A stretch of DNA of 64,000 nt from Bifidobacterium asteroides DSM 20089 (GTDB taxonomy: Bacteria; Actinomycetota; Actinomycetes; Actinomycetales; Bifidobacteriaceae). A program made the position numbers and the translations under genes. Below the pieces are notes generated by a model, which did not search any database, was not told where the DNA came from, and saw only the letters and a list, made by a program, of their open reading frames with translations. The stretch lies in contig NZ_CP017696.1 of assembly GCF_002715865.1 (NCBI RefSeq), positions 558,001-622,000 of the forward strand. The letters run 5' to 3'. Shown in pieces: positions 13,812 to 22,736 of this stretch. Within the stretch, counting starts at the first letter, position 1; the number at the start of each line of letters is the position of its first letter.

Positions 13812-16800
13812 TGTACCTCAAGGAGCTGACCCTCAAGGGCTTCAAGTCCTTCGCCTCGGCCACCACCCTGCGCTTCGAGCCGGGCATCACCGCCGTGGTG
13901 GGCCCCAACGGATCAGGCAAATCCAACATCGTCGACGCCCTGGCCTGGGTCATGGGTGAGCAGGGGGCCAAGAGCCTGCGCGGCGGATCCATGGAGGACG
14001 TCATCTTCGCCGGCACCTCCTCCAGGCCGCCGTTGGGCCGGGCTCAGGTCACCCTGACCATCGACAACACCGACCGGACCCTAGACATCGACTACACCGA
14101 GGTCACCATCAGTCGGACCATCTATCGAAACGGCGGGTCAGAATACGCCATCAACGGGTCCGACTGCCGCCTGCTGGACATTCAGGAGCTGCTCAGCGAC
14201 ACCGGGCTGGGCCAGCAGATGCACGTGATCGTCGGCCAGGGGCGGCTGGATGCCATCCTGCGGGCTGATCCGGCCGGCCATCGTGCCTTCATCGAGGAGG
14301 CGGCCGGCATCCTCAAGCATCGCAAGCGCAAGGAAAGGGCCCTGCACAAGCTGGCCAACACCGAGACCAACCTTTCCCGTCTGGATGATCTGATTGGCGA
14401 GATTCATCGGCAGTTGGGGCCGCTGGGCCGCCAGGCCAAGGTCTCCCGCCGGGCCGACATGATCCAGGTCAGCCTGCGGGACGCCCAGGCCCGTATCCAT
14501 GCCGACGATGCCCTGACCTCGCAGAAGAAGCTGGAAGATCTGCGCTCGCGGATGGTAGAGACCCGGGGGCGGCTGGCCCGGGGGCAGGAGGATCTGACCA
14601 GGGTAAAGCTGCGCATCGAACAGTTGGAGGGGCTGGATAGGCAGTCCAGTCCGGCCCTGGATGCGGTCAACCAGCAGTGGAATGACCTGACCAAACTCGG
14701 CGAACGGGCCGGTTCCCTGGCATCCCTGGCCAGGGAGCGCAGCCGTTCGCTGGAGGCCGGCATGGTGGCCGACCAGGGGCAGGACCCCGGGGTGCTCAGA
14801 CGGCGGGCCGACGAGCTCAAGGGCCAGGCCGACCAGGAGGAGGCCCAGGTTGGAGCCGATCGGATCGCCCTGGATGGTCGCGTTCAAGCCCGTGCGGATC
14901 TGGAGCGGCGGCTGGCCGCCCACCGGCAGACCATGACCGAGCTGCGGCAGGCGGTCAGAAAGAGGCAGGCTCGGTTGGGCGATCTGGCACAGCTGGTGGC
15001 CAAGGAGGAATCGGCCCTGGAACTTTCCAGGCAACGTGAGCGTGACCTGACCAGTCAGCAGGATCAGCTCAGGGAAGGCCTGGAGCGGGCCAGAAACCGG
15101 GTACGGGACCTGAATAATCAGGAGGAAAGCCCCGACCAGGACGGCAGGCAGGCCCTTGATCAGGCAAATCGAGTCAGGGACCAGTCCCGCAGCAGACTCA
15201 ACGACCTCGAGGAGCGCGAACGCCGCATCCGCTCCGATGCCATCTCGGCTCAGGCCAAGGCTGATGCCCTGGCGGACACGCTGGAGCATCGCGGAGCTGG
15301 CGAGGCCCTGTCCCAGGACGGGGATCCGGCACTGCTGGGTCTGCTGACTGATTTCGTCCAAGTGGAGGAGGGCTGGGAGGAGCCCCTGGCCCAGGCCCTG
15401 CACGACTATGCCTCGGCCCTGGTGGCCAAGGATGGCGAGACGGTCGACCAGACCCTGGAGCGGGCCCGCCAGGATCGCCTGGGACGCGCCGCGCTGATCT
15501 CGGCATCAGACCCTCTCGAGGGGACAGGCATAAGGCCTGGTGACGGTCCCTGGCGGTCGGCCGCCGACCTGGTGACCCTGCGGGAGCATCCTGCCGACCC
15601 CGAACATGCCCAGGGGGTGCTGGCGGCTGTCCGCAGTCTGCTGGCCTCCACGGCTGCCGTTGATGACGCTGATCAGGCTCGCCGTGCCCTGGAGGACGGA
15701 TGGCAGCATGCGCTGACCAGCCTGGGCGATCTCTACGACCGGGTAGGTGCTGTGGGAGGTTCCGCCCCGGCCACCAGCGACCTGGCACTGACCGCACGCA
15801 GGGATAAGGCCCTGGCGCAGGTGCAGGCCCTCCAGGAGGAATCCAAAACACTGCAGCCGCAGATGGATGCGGCCCGTGCCGCCCTCGAGCAGGCTGAAAA
15901 GAGGCTGCAGGAGGCGCGCAACCGGTGCACCGAGGCCCGGGTCAAGGCCGAGCAGGCTGCCCGGGAGCTGGCGGCAGCCCGCAAGGAATCGGATCGAGCC
16001 CAGGCCGGGGTCAGGGATCTGGATGACAGGCTGACCCAGGTGCGCGACCAGATGCGCACCCACGAGCTCAAACTGGAGGATCTCAAGGCCGGCCTGGCCC
16101 GTGCCCAGGAGGACGGCGGATCTGATTCTGATGACCCGGAGAGCATGGAAGACCGGCAGCATGAATTGGAGACGGCCCTGGACCAGGCCCGCACCGCCGA
16201 GATGGAGGCCAAGCTGACCTGGACCGAGAGTGATCGGCGGCACGCCTCCCTGCTGCGTCAGATCGATCTGCTGCGGGATCAGGCCGACCAGGCCGAACGC
16301 CATCGTCAGCGGATGGGCGAGGAGAACCGCCGACGCAAGGTCGGCATGGCCTCTCTTGGGCAAATCGCGCTCAGGGCCGACCTGCTGGCCCAGCTGATCC
16401 AGGGGAGGATGGAGCATACAGCCCGTCGCCGGGATCAGCTCAGGGCCAAGGCTTCGGCCCACGACAAGGAGCTGACCGATCTGCGGGCCAGTAGGGACGC
16501 TCTGGAACCCAGGGTGGCCGGTCTGCGCCAGGATGAGCACGGTCTGGACCTGGAGCGTGAGCGTCTGGCAGGTGAAGACGGCCGTCTTCGTCAGCGCATC
16601 CAGGATGACCTGGGTATGGAGCCGGAGGAGCTGATCCGCGAATACGGCCCCGACCGCCCGGTTCCTGTTCTGGATGACGAGGGCAACCCGGTCCCCTTGG
16701 AGCAGGATGCAACGGAGGAAGACGGGAATTCACCAGATTTTAGGACAGTGCCCTACCAGCGCGGTGAGCAGGAGAAGCGGCTGGCCAAGGCCAAGCGGGA

Positions 16801-17449
16801 CCTGGCCGCTCTGGGCAAGGTCAACCCGCTGGCCACCGAGGAATACGAGGCCCTGGAGTCCCGCAACCGCTACCTGCACGAGCAGCGTCAGGATGTAATA
16901 GGCTCACGGGATGACCTGATGGCCCTGGTCAAGGATCTGGATTCGACCATGGTCACGGTTTTCAAGGAGGCCTTCGACGACACCGCCCAGGCCTTCGAAC
17001 ACATCTTCGCCACCCTCTTTCCCGGCGGGCGTGGACGGCTGCGGCTGGAGGATCCGGATGACCTGCTGACCACCGGTGTTCTGGTCGAGGCCAGCCCGGC
17101 CGGCAAGAAGGTACGTCGGCTCTCCCTGCTTTCGGGCGGGGAGCGGTCGTTGACGGCCCTGGCCCTGCTCCTGGCCATCTTTACAGCCAGGCCCAGCCCC
17201 TTCTACGTCATGGATGAGGTCGAGGCCGCCCTGGACGACGTCAACCTGACCAGGCTGCTCAAGGCCTTCGAGCAGCTGCGCGAGCATGCTCAGCTGATCA
17301 TCATCACCCACCAGCAGCGGACCATGGGCATTGCCGACGCCCTCTACGGGGTCACCATGCGGGGGGACGGGGTGACGGCCGTCATCTCCCAGCGGCTGGA
17401 GGATCCGAATCGTTCCGGTCGTGAAGATCCCGAGCCCAATCAAGGGTGA
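13811..17449 (+). CDS. smc: Chromosome segregation protein SMC
   Basis: SMC is the ATPase of the condensin complex, acting with ScpA and ScpB (encoded here at 35.1-36.6 kb). The protein has 1212 residues. The Walker A GPNGSGKSN is at about 31-39. Two long coiled coils flank a hinge near 505-660. The ABC signature LLSGGERSLTA is near 1105, followed by Walker B FYVMDEVEAALDD near 1132. It begins at the last base of folC. The coiled-coil parts are very rich in Arg, Gln, Asp and Ala. The 3' end runs against a minus-strand racemase remnant. Confidence 0.97.
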   Translation: MYLKELTLKGFKSFASATTLRFEPGITAVVGPNGSGKSNIVDALAWVMGEQGAKSLRGGSMEDVIFAGTSSRPPLGRAQVTLTIDNTDRTLDIDYTEVTISRTIYRNGGSEYAINGSDCRLLDIQELLSDTGLGQQMHVIVGQGRLDAILRADPAGHRAFIEEAAGILKHRKRKERALHKLANTETNLSRLDDLIGEIHRQLGPLGRQAKVSRRADMIQVSLRDAQARIHADDALTSQKKLEDLRSRMVETRGRLARGQEDLTRVKLRIEQLEGLDRQSSPALDAVNQQWNDLTKLGERAGSLASLARERSRSLEAGMVADQGQDPGVLRRRADELKGQADQEEAQVGADRIALDGRVQARADLERRLAAHRQTMTELRQAVRKRQARLGDLAQLVAKEESALELSRQRERDLTSQQDQLREGLERARNRVRDLNNQEESPDQDGRQALDQANRVRDQSRSRLNDLEERERRIRSDAISAQAKADALADTLEHRGAGEALSQDGDPALLGLLTDFVQVEEGWEEPLAQALHDYASALVAKDGETVDQTLERARQDRLGRAALISASDPLEGTGIRPGDGPWRSAADLVTLREHPADPEHAQGVLAAVRSLLASTAAVDDADQARRALEDGWQHALTSLGDLYDRVGAVGGSAPATSDLALTARRDKALAQVQALQEESKTLQPQMDAARAALEQAEKRLQEARNRCTEARVKAEQAARELAAARKESDRAQAGVRDLDDRLTQVRDQMRTHELKLEDLKAGLARAQEDGGSDSDDPESMEDRQHELETALDQARTAEMEAKLTWTESDRRHASLLRQIDLLRDQADQAERHRQRMGEENRRRKVGMASLGQIALRADLLAQLIQGRMEHTARRRDQLRAKASAHDKELTDLRASRDALEPRVAGLRQDEHGLDLERERLAGEDGRLRQRIQDDLGMEPEELIREYGPDRPVPVLDDEGNPVPLEQDATEEDGNSPDFRTVPYQRGEQEKRLAKAKRDLAALGKVNPLATEEYEALESRNRYLHEQRQDVIGSRDDLMALVKDLDSTMVTVFKEAFDDTAQAFEHIFATLFPGGRGRLRLEDPDDLLTTGVLVEASPAGKKVRRLSLLSGGERSLTALALLLAIFTARPSPFYVMDEVEAALDDVNLTRLLKAFEQLREHAQLIIITHQQRTMGIADALYGVTMRGDGVTAVISQRLEDPNRSGREDPEPNQG

Positions 17450-17627
17450 CCCTGGCCAGAACCGCCTGGGAGTCCACGATGGGCAGCTGCGGCATGGGGT
17501 AGGCCTCGTTGAGCACTGAGAGCTCGGTGCAGCCCAGTATGACTGGTTGGGGTCGTTTCATCTGTTTGAAACCACCTACCGGGTTCTCGTGCGTCCCACT
17601 CTGCCACGGGGCATTCGGATTTCCATA
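17382..17627 (-). pseudogene. Remnant of an aspartate/glutamate racemase family gene (3' end)
   Basis: The minus strand from 17627 down to a TGA at 17382 is open and encodes a piece containing KRPQPVILGCTELSVL, then PQLPIVDSQAVLAR. The ILGCTEL block with its catalytic cysteine, followed by a short IVDS strand, is the C-terminal signature of the Asp/Glu/hydantoin racemase family. The frame has an in-frame TAA upstream (17628-17630) and no N-terminal half, so only about 80 codons remain. It overlaps the last 68 bases of smc on the opposite strand. It lies between smc and murE and is probably a deletion relic. Confidence 0.65.
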
Positions 17628-17646
17628 TTAGGATCTTGTCGGGTAG

Positions 17647-19215
17647 TCATCCTTGGGATGCTCCGGTGGCTCCCAGATCGTAGCTTTTCGTGCCCAGCAG
17701 GCGAGCAACCACATGGTCGTCGCCCTCATAGGGCACGTGGCCGCCGTCCTTCTTGATCCAGCGTTCCTCGCCCTTGCCGATGACCAGGGTGACGCGCAAA
17801 CGGTCCCCTGGCCGGCCTGGATTCCCAAGGGCCTGCTTGATGGCCTGGGTCCTGTCCGGCTCGATGCTGACATCCAGTTCCGGGTTGGTCACGAAGCCCA
17901 GCATCTGCCGGTCCACCTGGTCCGAGCTCTCTCCGTCCTCGTCGTCGGCGGTCAGTATCAGCCGATCGACACGGTTCTGGGCGGCGCTGACGATGCCCTC
18001 CCTGCGGTCGATGGCCTTGCCGCCTGCGGAACCGGAGACCAGGGTGATCAGGGGCCTGCGCTGGCCATAGCGCTCGTCCACGAAATCCAGGAGGGCCGTG
18101 ACCGAGGCCTTGTTGTGGGCGTAGTCGACGTAGACCACCCGGTTGTCGGCCTTGAAGCGTTCCATCCTGCCGGCGATTCTGACGCTCTCCATGGCCTGGA
18201 TGGCTCCGGCATCAGGCTCCAGACCAAGACGGGTCAGCATGGCAAGGGCGGCGGCAGCGTTCAGGGCGTTGAAATCCCCGTCCATGGACAGGCTGACCGG
18301 CCGCAGGGTTCCGCCAAAGGGCCCTATCAGGTAGTCGTCGCCATTGCCGGGTGCCTTGTGGACCAGGAAGTCGGTCTGTCGGGTTCCATCGCCGAAGGTG
18401 GTCACCGGAACGCCGGCGGCGCGGGCATCCTGACGGATCAGGTCGGCTCCTTGCGCATCGGCTCCCAGGACCAGCTGCCGGCTGTTGTATGTTATGCGGC
18501 GCTTGCAGTAGAAGTAGTCCTCGAAGCTGGGATGCTCGATGGGGCTGATGTGGTCTGGGGAGATGTTCAGGAATGCCCCCAGATCGAAGGTCAGCCCGTA
18601 GACCCGGTCCACCTTGTAGGCCTGGGAGGAGACCTCCATGACCATATAGCGCATGCCCGCATCCACCGCCTGGCGCATCATGCGGAAGAGGTCCAGCGAC
18701 TCTGGAGTGGTCAGCTGGGATTCCTGGTAGTGCCGGCCGTCCAGGCAGTTGTCCACCGAGGAGAGCAGGGCGGCGCGTCCCTCGGAGAGCCTGGAGAGCA
18801 TGGCCTGCAGGAAGTAGGCAGTGGTGGTCTTGCCCTTGGTACCGGTGATTCCCACCAGGGTCAGCCGGTCCTGGGGGCGGCCATAGAAGGCTGAGGCAAG
18901 CAGGCTCATGGATTTGCGCACGTCATTGACGATGATCCCCGGAGCCTTGGTGTGTGCGGACAGGTCCTGCTGGGCCACGTAGGCCGCCGGTCCTTCCGGA
19001 CCGCAGGAATCCAGATATTCAGGCAGGAAGCGTCCCTTGCAGAAGAGCAGGCTGCCAGGTCCCACCTGACGGGTGTCATAGGTGACATCGGTGAAAGGTC
19101 TGGATGGCTGGATATCCTCGGGCGAATCCAAGGTCCACCGGTCGCCTTGGATCACCTCGCGCAACTGATCATGTTCGTGCAGTAGCTCCAAGGACGAAGC
19201 CATCGTCAGCGCCAT
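17647..19215 (-). CDS. murE: UDP-N-acetylmuramyl-tripeptide synthetase, probably L-lysine type
   Basis: This cytoplasmic Mur ligase of 522 residues adds the third residue of the peptidoglycan stem peptide. The ATP loop GITGTKGKTTTAYF is near 122-135, the central domain has LTTPESLDLF and EVSSQAYKVDRVYG, and ALNAAAALAM and VVYVDYAHNKASV lie in the C-terminal half. The DNPR motif that marks diaminopimelate enzymes is absent; TADDEDGES stands there instead. The N-terminal CKGRFLPEYL pattern resembles L-Lys ligases of lactobacilli. Bifidobacteria use Lys or Orn at this position, which fits. The start at 19215 follows GGGGGAGG with 5 bases between. Confidence 0.9.
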   Translation of the reverse strand: MALTMASSLELLHEHDQLREVIQGDRWTLDSPEDIQPSRPFTDVTYDTRQVGPGSLLFCKGRFLPEYLDSCGPEGPAAYVAQQDLSAHTKAPGIIVNDVRKSMSLLASAFYGRPQDRLTLVGITGTKGKTTTAYFLQAMLSRLSEGRAALLSSVDNCLDGRHYQESQLTTPESLDLFRMMRQAVDAGMRYMVMEVSSQAYKVDRVYGLTFDLGAFLNISPDHISPIEHPSFEDYFYCKRRITYNSRQLVLGADAQGADLIRQDARAAGVPVTTFGDGTRQTDFLVHKAPGNGDDYLIGPFGGTLRPVSLSMDGDFNALNAAAALAMLTRLGLEPDAGAIQAMESVRIAGRMERFKADNRVVYVDYAHNKASVTALLDFVDERYGQRRPLITLVSGSAGGKAIDRREGIVSAAQNRVDRLILTADDEDGESSDQVDRQMLGFVTNPELDVSIEPDRTQAIKQALGNPGRPGDRLRVTLVIGKGEERWIKKDGGHVPYEGDDHVVARLLGTKSYDLGATGASQG

Positions 19216-19420
19216 GCCATCCTCCCCCTTATCCGTTGGGTTATGCCTGTCCCGATAGGAGACCTGAACGAGACCAGACCCAAGTCTATAACCCTGTTGA
19301 GGTCAAAGGAGGTGGGCCCGGGACCCCTTGACTGAATGGTCAAATGCGGGGTGGCCTCTCACCGTGACCGTCCCCTGCCAGGTATTTGCAGGCAGCGGCG
19401 GTGGGCATCAGGGCCGGGGG

Positions 19421-20179
19421 TCAGAGCCAGGAGTCGGTGACCGGACGGCGGCCCTGGGAGGTCAGGTACTGGTTGAAGTGGTCCCGCCATTTTGCCTGCG
19501 CCTGCCGCTGCCAGTCCATGAGGGAGTCCATGGTGATTCGGGCCACCTGGGGGAAGAGGGTGGTCATGGGCTTGATCAGGTCGACGGCCGCCACCGTATC
19601 CGCCGTGGCATTGTGGAAGTTGCCATGGGGGATGACGCCGTAGTATTCGCTGGTCACTCCCAGGGTGCGGCGGCCCGACCGGTGGGAGATCTCCCTGTCC
19701 AGGACCAGAGGGTCCACCACCAGCAGATCCCCCTGGCCCAGGGGCTTGACCGATCCTGCGCACCAGTGGGCGATGTCCCCGTCCAGCATCTGTACGTCGA
19801 AGGGGGCGTTGTAGGCCAGCAGGGGGATGCGCTTGTCCTGGGCGAGGGCAATGATCCCGGCCATCTGCGCTGTGGCCACCTCAGGCTCCATGCCCTCGGC
19901 GACCAGTTGCTGATCGGTGAACCCGTTGACCCGGCTGGCCCCCTTGGTGATATGTCGGTGCGGATTGACTATCCAGGTGGCTACCACATCCCCTGCGTAG
20001 CCCTTGGACGGGTCGCGCAGAACCAGGCTGGCCGAAACAATGCCGTCCCTGCCTGGTTTGGTGCCCGTGGTCTCGGTGTCGAATCCCAGAAGCCAGGAGT
20101 CCCCTAGGCGTGTCGATCCCTCTTGCTGGGGGGCGGACTGTAGCGCCTGCTCCATGCTTGTGTACTCGGTGTTTTCCAT
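19421..20179 (-). CDS. DnaQ-like 3'-5' exonuclease
   Basis: This exonuclease of 252 residues belongs to the DEDD superfamily. Exo I is FDTETTGTKPG (about residue 34), Exo II is AYNAPFDVQML (about 120), and Exo III is HNATADTVAAVDL (about 188), with a His of the DEDDh subtype. It is similar to DNA polymerase III epsilon-like stand-alone proofreading or RNA-processing nucleases of actinobacteria. The exact role is not known. The start is supported by AGGAG 11 bases upstream. It is divergent from the sigma factor gene. Confidence 0.88.
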   Translation of the reverse strand: MENTEYTSMEQALQSAPQQEGSTRLGDSWLLGFDTETTGTKPGRDGIVSASLVLRDPSKGYAGDVVATWIVNPHRHITKGASRVNGFTDQQLVAEGMEPEVATAQMAGIIALAQDKRIPLLAYNAPFDVQMLDGDIAHWCAGSVKPLGQGDLLVVDPLVLDREISHRSGRRTLGVTSEYYGVIPHGNFHNATADTVAAVDLIKPMTTLFPQVARITMDSLMDWQRQAQAKWRDHFNQYLTSQGRRPVTDSWL

Positions 20180-20278
20180 AAGCGTGATTTCTCCTCAGTC
20201 ATCATGGTAACCGAGGACCGACCTGCCCGCGACCGGGTCGAAACAGCGACGGGCGAGGGGGGATGGCACAATAGGGGT

Positions 20279-20935
20279 GTGGCAGATACCAGCGAACTCG
20301 AAAGCAGAAAACGTCAATTCGAGGCCCTGGCCATGCCTGCGGTGGATGTGCTCTACCGCCAGGCCATGCGCCTGACCAACAACCCCGACGATGCCCAGGA
20401 TCTGGTCCAGGATACCTTCGAGCGCGGATTCAAGGCCTTCGACCGCTTCCAGCCCGGCAGCAATTTCGAGGCCTGGATGACCACCATCGAACGCAACGCC
20501 TACTTCAACCAGTATCACAAGGCCAAGCGGCGCCCGCAAAGGGCCAACGATTCGACCGGCGAGTACAACGACTGGGATATCTACTCGGCCTCGGAGCACG
20601 GTTCCGAGGGGCTTAAATCCGCCGAGCAGGAATACATGGAGACCTTTGCCCCCGAGGAGATCATGGCCGCCCTGGACCGGCTCAGTCCGGAACGCCGACG
20701 GGTCTTCATCGACGCCGCCATCGATGGCAAGAGCTACCAGCAGGTGGCCGACGAGGAGGGCATCAAGATCGGCACGGTCATGAGCCGATTGAACCGTGCG
20801 CGCTCGCAGCTGCGTCAGGAGCTGGAGCGATATGCCAAGGAACGCGGCTACCAGCAGGAGCATGGGGCTGCAGGCAAGCCCTCAGCGGAACACCATGGCG
20901 CTGTTACGGCCAGGCCTAGTATAAAAAAGAGATGA
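20279..20935 (+). CDS. sigH: ECF RNA polymerase sigma factor, SigH/SigR type
   Basis: This group-4 sigma factor directs RNA polymerase to stress promoters. Region 2 is AMRLTNNPDDAQDLVQDTFE, and region 4 is LSPERRRVFIDAAI followed by GKSYQQVADEEGIKIGTVMS. The layout is close to SigR of Streptomyces and SigH of mycobacteria, which respond to thiol oxidation through a cysteine anti-sigma factor. The GTG at 20279 (218 residues) fits the family N-terminus. An ATG at 20204 would add 25 residues and cannot be excluded. The next gene is a small Cys-rich protein in the position of the anti-sigma factor. Confidence 0.87.
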   Translation: MADTSELESRKRQFEALAMPAVDVLYRQAMRLTNNPDDAQDLVQDTFERGFKAFDRFQPGSNFEAWMTTIERNAYFNQYHKAKRRPQRANDSTGEYNDWDIYSASEHGSEGLKSAEQEYMETFAPEEIMAALDRLSPERRRVFIDAAIDGKSYQQVADEEGIKIGTVMSRLNRARSQLRQELERYAKERGYQQEHGAAGKPSAEHHGAVTARPSIKKR

Positions 20936-20991
20936 ACAGCAAGGGGCGTTGAGGGCCCTCGAAGATTGGGTATCAGGAAGCGGGCAGGAGC

Positions 20992-21279
20992 ATGGACGGA
21001 CGCGTGGAGATGAGTCACTACGCCTACGATGACGGCGGCTCTGTCAGGGTGACCCACACCAGCCTGCGCATCTATCAGGATGCCTCCTGCGTTGATCCCA
21101 GCGACTGCTTCGATCCGGAATCCTGCTGCGACGAGCGGGAGCGCATGGTCATCGAGGAGCTGCGTCGGTATCTGCGTCCCGAATGCGCACCGGACTGTCT
21201 GCTGGATCGCCTCAGGCACATGTTCGATCAGATGGATGAACTGGGACAGGGGGCCCCGGAACGCAGTACGGACAAGTAG
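20992..21279 (+). CDS. Small Cys-rich protein, candidate anti-sigma factor
   Basis: This 95-residue cytoplasmic protein begins 56 bases after the sigma factor gene, where RsrA/RshA-type anti-sigma factors are found in other actinobacteria. It has seven cysteines (SCVDPSDC, ESCCD, PECAPDC). The canonical zinc motif HX3CX2C is not clear: His9 and His22 lie well before the cysteines and the spacing differs. A GCAGGAG ribosome site precedes the ATG; Met7 is a second possible start. The function as a redox-sensitive sigma-factor partner is inferred from position and cysteine content only. Confidence 0.65.
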   Translation: MDGRVEMSHYAYDDGGSVRVTHTSLRIYQDASCVDPSDCFDPESCCDERERMVIEELRRYLRPECAPDCLLDRLRHMFDQMDELGQGAPERSTDK

Positions 21280-21352
21280 ATCCGGTCAAGTAGTTCCAGT
21301 CGCTTTCTTGGCAGGGCGACGGTTCCGTCAGACTATTCAGGCTATTGCAGAG

Positions 21353-21389
21353 ACCATGGTCATGCCTATGCAACCATGGTTTTATTTTT
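21353..21389 (+). terminator. Probable terminator of the sigma factor operon
   Basis: Two copies of ACCATGGT (itself a palindrome) are separated by 12 bases and followed by TTTATTTTT. Together they can form an 8-base stem and a T-rich tail on the plus strand, about 75 bases after the small Cys-rich gene. Confidence 0.5.
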
Positions 21390-21405
21390 ACGTATATATG
21401 CAAAA

Positions 21406-21428
21406 CCCCGGCACCGTTGGTGCCGGGG
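21406..21428 (-). terminator. Rho-independent terminator of the bL37-like gene
   Basis: A perfect 10-base stem CCCCGGCACC / GGTGCCGGGG with a 3-base loop is followed on the minus strand by TTTTG. It lies just downstream of the 24-residue bL37-like gene. Confidence 0.8.
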
Positions 21429-21435
21429 CAGACGA

Positions 21436-21510
21436 TCAGGTGTTCGGCCTCTTGCCGTGGTTGGCGGCCTTCTTGCGGCGATCCCTGCGCTTGCGTCCGC
21501 GCATGCCCAT
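21436..21510 (-). CDS. Large-subunit ribosomal protein bL37-like, 24 residues
   Basis: This very small gene encodes a 24-residue, strongly basic peptide that starts MGMRGRKRRDRRKK and ends ANHGKRPNT. It closely resembles bL37, the short ribosomal protein seen in mycobacterial 50S structures (pattern RGRKxRDRxxxxANHGKRPN). A good ribosome binding site (AAAGGAGT) lies 6 bases before the ATG and a strong terminator follows the stop, so it is a complete transcription unit. It is far below normal gene-calling length limits and is easily missed. Its role in bifidobacterial ribosomes is inferred from homology. Confidence 0.82.
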   Translation of the reverse strand: MGMRGRKRRDRRKKAANHGKRPNT

Positions 21511-21595
21511 GATTGGACTCCTTTGCTACTGATGATCCGATAAGCCTTGCCGATTATCGCACACCGGGCTGACCTTTGTCGACCAGCCAGGACGC

Positions 21596-22564
21596 TCAGA
21601 GCTGTTGTGCCCGGTATCCCACCTGGGTGGTGTAGACGGCGGCAGGCTGCAGAATGACCAGGTTCCGTCCAGTTCTGAAAGCGTTGGCGTAGGCGGTCAT
21701 GGGCTCCACGGCAACGCCGGCCGGGCGCATACCTGCGTCAAAGCCGGTCCCGGTGCAGACCTGCCAGGAGGTGATGGTCTCATCGCCCCAGAGCTGAATG
21801 CGGATGCCGTCCGGCCTGGTGAACCAGGCCGAGCATGTGCCGTCATCGTCTCGTTCCACATCGGTCCAGGCATCGTCAAAGGCCGTATCCTCACCCAGCG
21901 CAGGACCCTGGCGCAGATCGGTTCGTCCCTGGACGGGTTCGGTGCCGGTGGGCAGCAGCCTGTCCGGATCGACCACCACGTGGGTGCGGCAGGGGATGGA
22001 CAGGGTGCAGGGGGCGTTGTCCTTCTGAATCTGGTCACCGACGCCCTGCTTGCCGTTGGCCAGCCAGGGGTGGATGCCGAAGGCCCAGGGTGCGGCCTCG
22101 TCGCCCAGGTTCAGGGCCCCGGTGGTCATGGTCAGCCCCTGGTCCTCCAGGGTGTAGGTGACGGTGACCACCACGTCGAAGGGGTATCCGCCCATGTCCG
22201 GCACCCGCCAGGAGAGGCTGACGGAGTCCTCGGTCAGGGCTTGCAGCCGCCAGTAGGCCCGGTATCCGTAGCCGTGGATGGCGGTGTTCCGGTCGTGCTC
22301 GTCGATGGGCAGGGTGTATGTGTGACCCTGGAATTCGTAGGTGCCGTCCTCGATCCGGTTGGGGAAGGGTACCAGCACGTTCCCGTTGCTGCAGGGTACG
22401 GTTCCATCCGGATCGAATGAGGCCAGCAGGTCCTTTCCCCGGTATTTCAGGACGCGCAGGATGGCTCCCAGCTCGGTCACCACCGCCTCGTAATCCCCAT
22501 GACGGATGCTGTACTGCTGTCCTGTCCGGGGCACGGCCCCGCCCATCATCTCATTCGTATGCAT
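21596..22564 (-). CDS. galM: Aldose 1-epimerase (mutarotase)
   Basis: This enzyme of 322 residues interconverts alpha and beta anomers of hexoses such as galactose. Typical features are VPFPNRIEDGTYEFQG (about 70-85), the catalytic His pair in NTAIHGYGYR (about 96) and FGIHPWL (about 170), and the likely catalytic Glu in AVEPMTAYANAF (about 290). The ATG at 22564 is chosen, since the open frame upstream has no family similarity; a weak GGGAG precedes it. It is cytoplasmic. It may serve galactose released by LacZ, but it is not in that operon. Confidence 0.9.
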   Translation of the reverse strand: MHTNEMMGGAVPRTGQQYSIRHGDYEAVVTELGAILRVLKYRGKDLLASFDPDGTVPCSNGNVLVPFPNRIEDGTYEFQGHTYTLPIDEHDRNTAIHGYGYRAYWRLQALTEDSVSLSWRVPDMGGYPFDVVVTVTYTLEDQGLTMTTGALNLGDEAAPWAFGIHPWLANGKQGVGDQIQKDNAPCTLSIPCRTHVVVDPDRLLPTGTEPVQGRTDLRQGPALGEDTAFDDAWTDVERDDDGTCSAWFTRPDGIRIQLWGDETITSWQVCTGTGFDAGMRPAGVAVEPMTAYANAFRTGRNLVILQPAAVYTTQVGYRAQQL

Positions 22565-22736
22565 ACTCCCACTTCCATAGTGCCGTTGATGCTTGGTACG
22601 CCACCATCCTAGCGCCTGGTTGGTCTTGGCTTCTTGGTGAAAGAGTGGCGGTTGGACTACCGGGGGACGTTCCGGCTTTCTACCATGGACTTGCAGTGTC
22701 CGGGATTGCCCGGATTGACATCGATAAGGAGCAGCA

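Noticed and set aside
19328-19343. TTGAC/GTCAA inverted repeat upstream of murE
   Set aside because: Only five bases per arm; too short to support as an operator or terminator.
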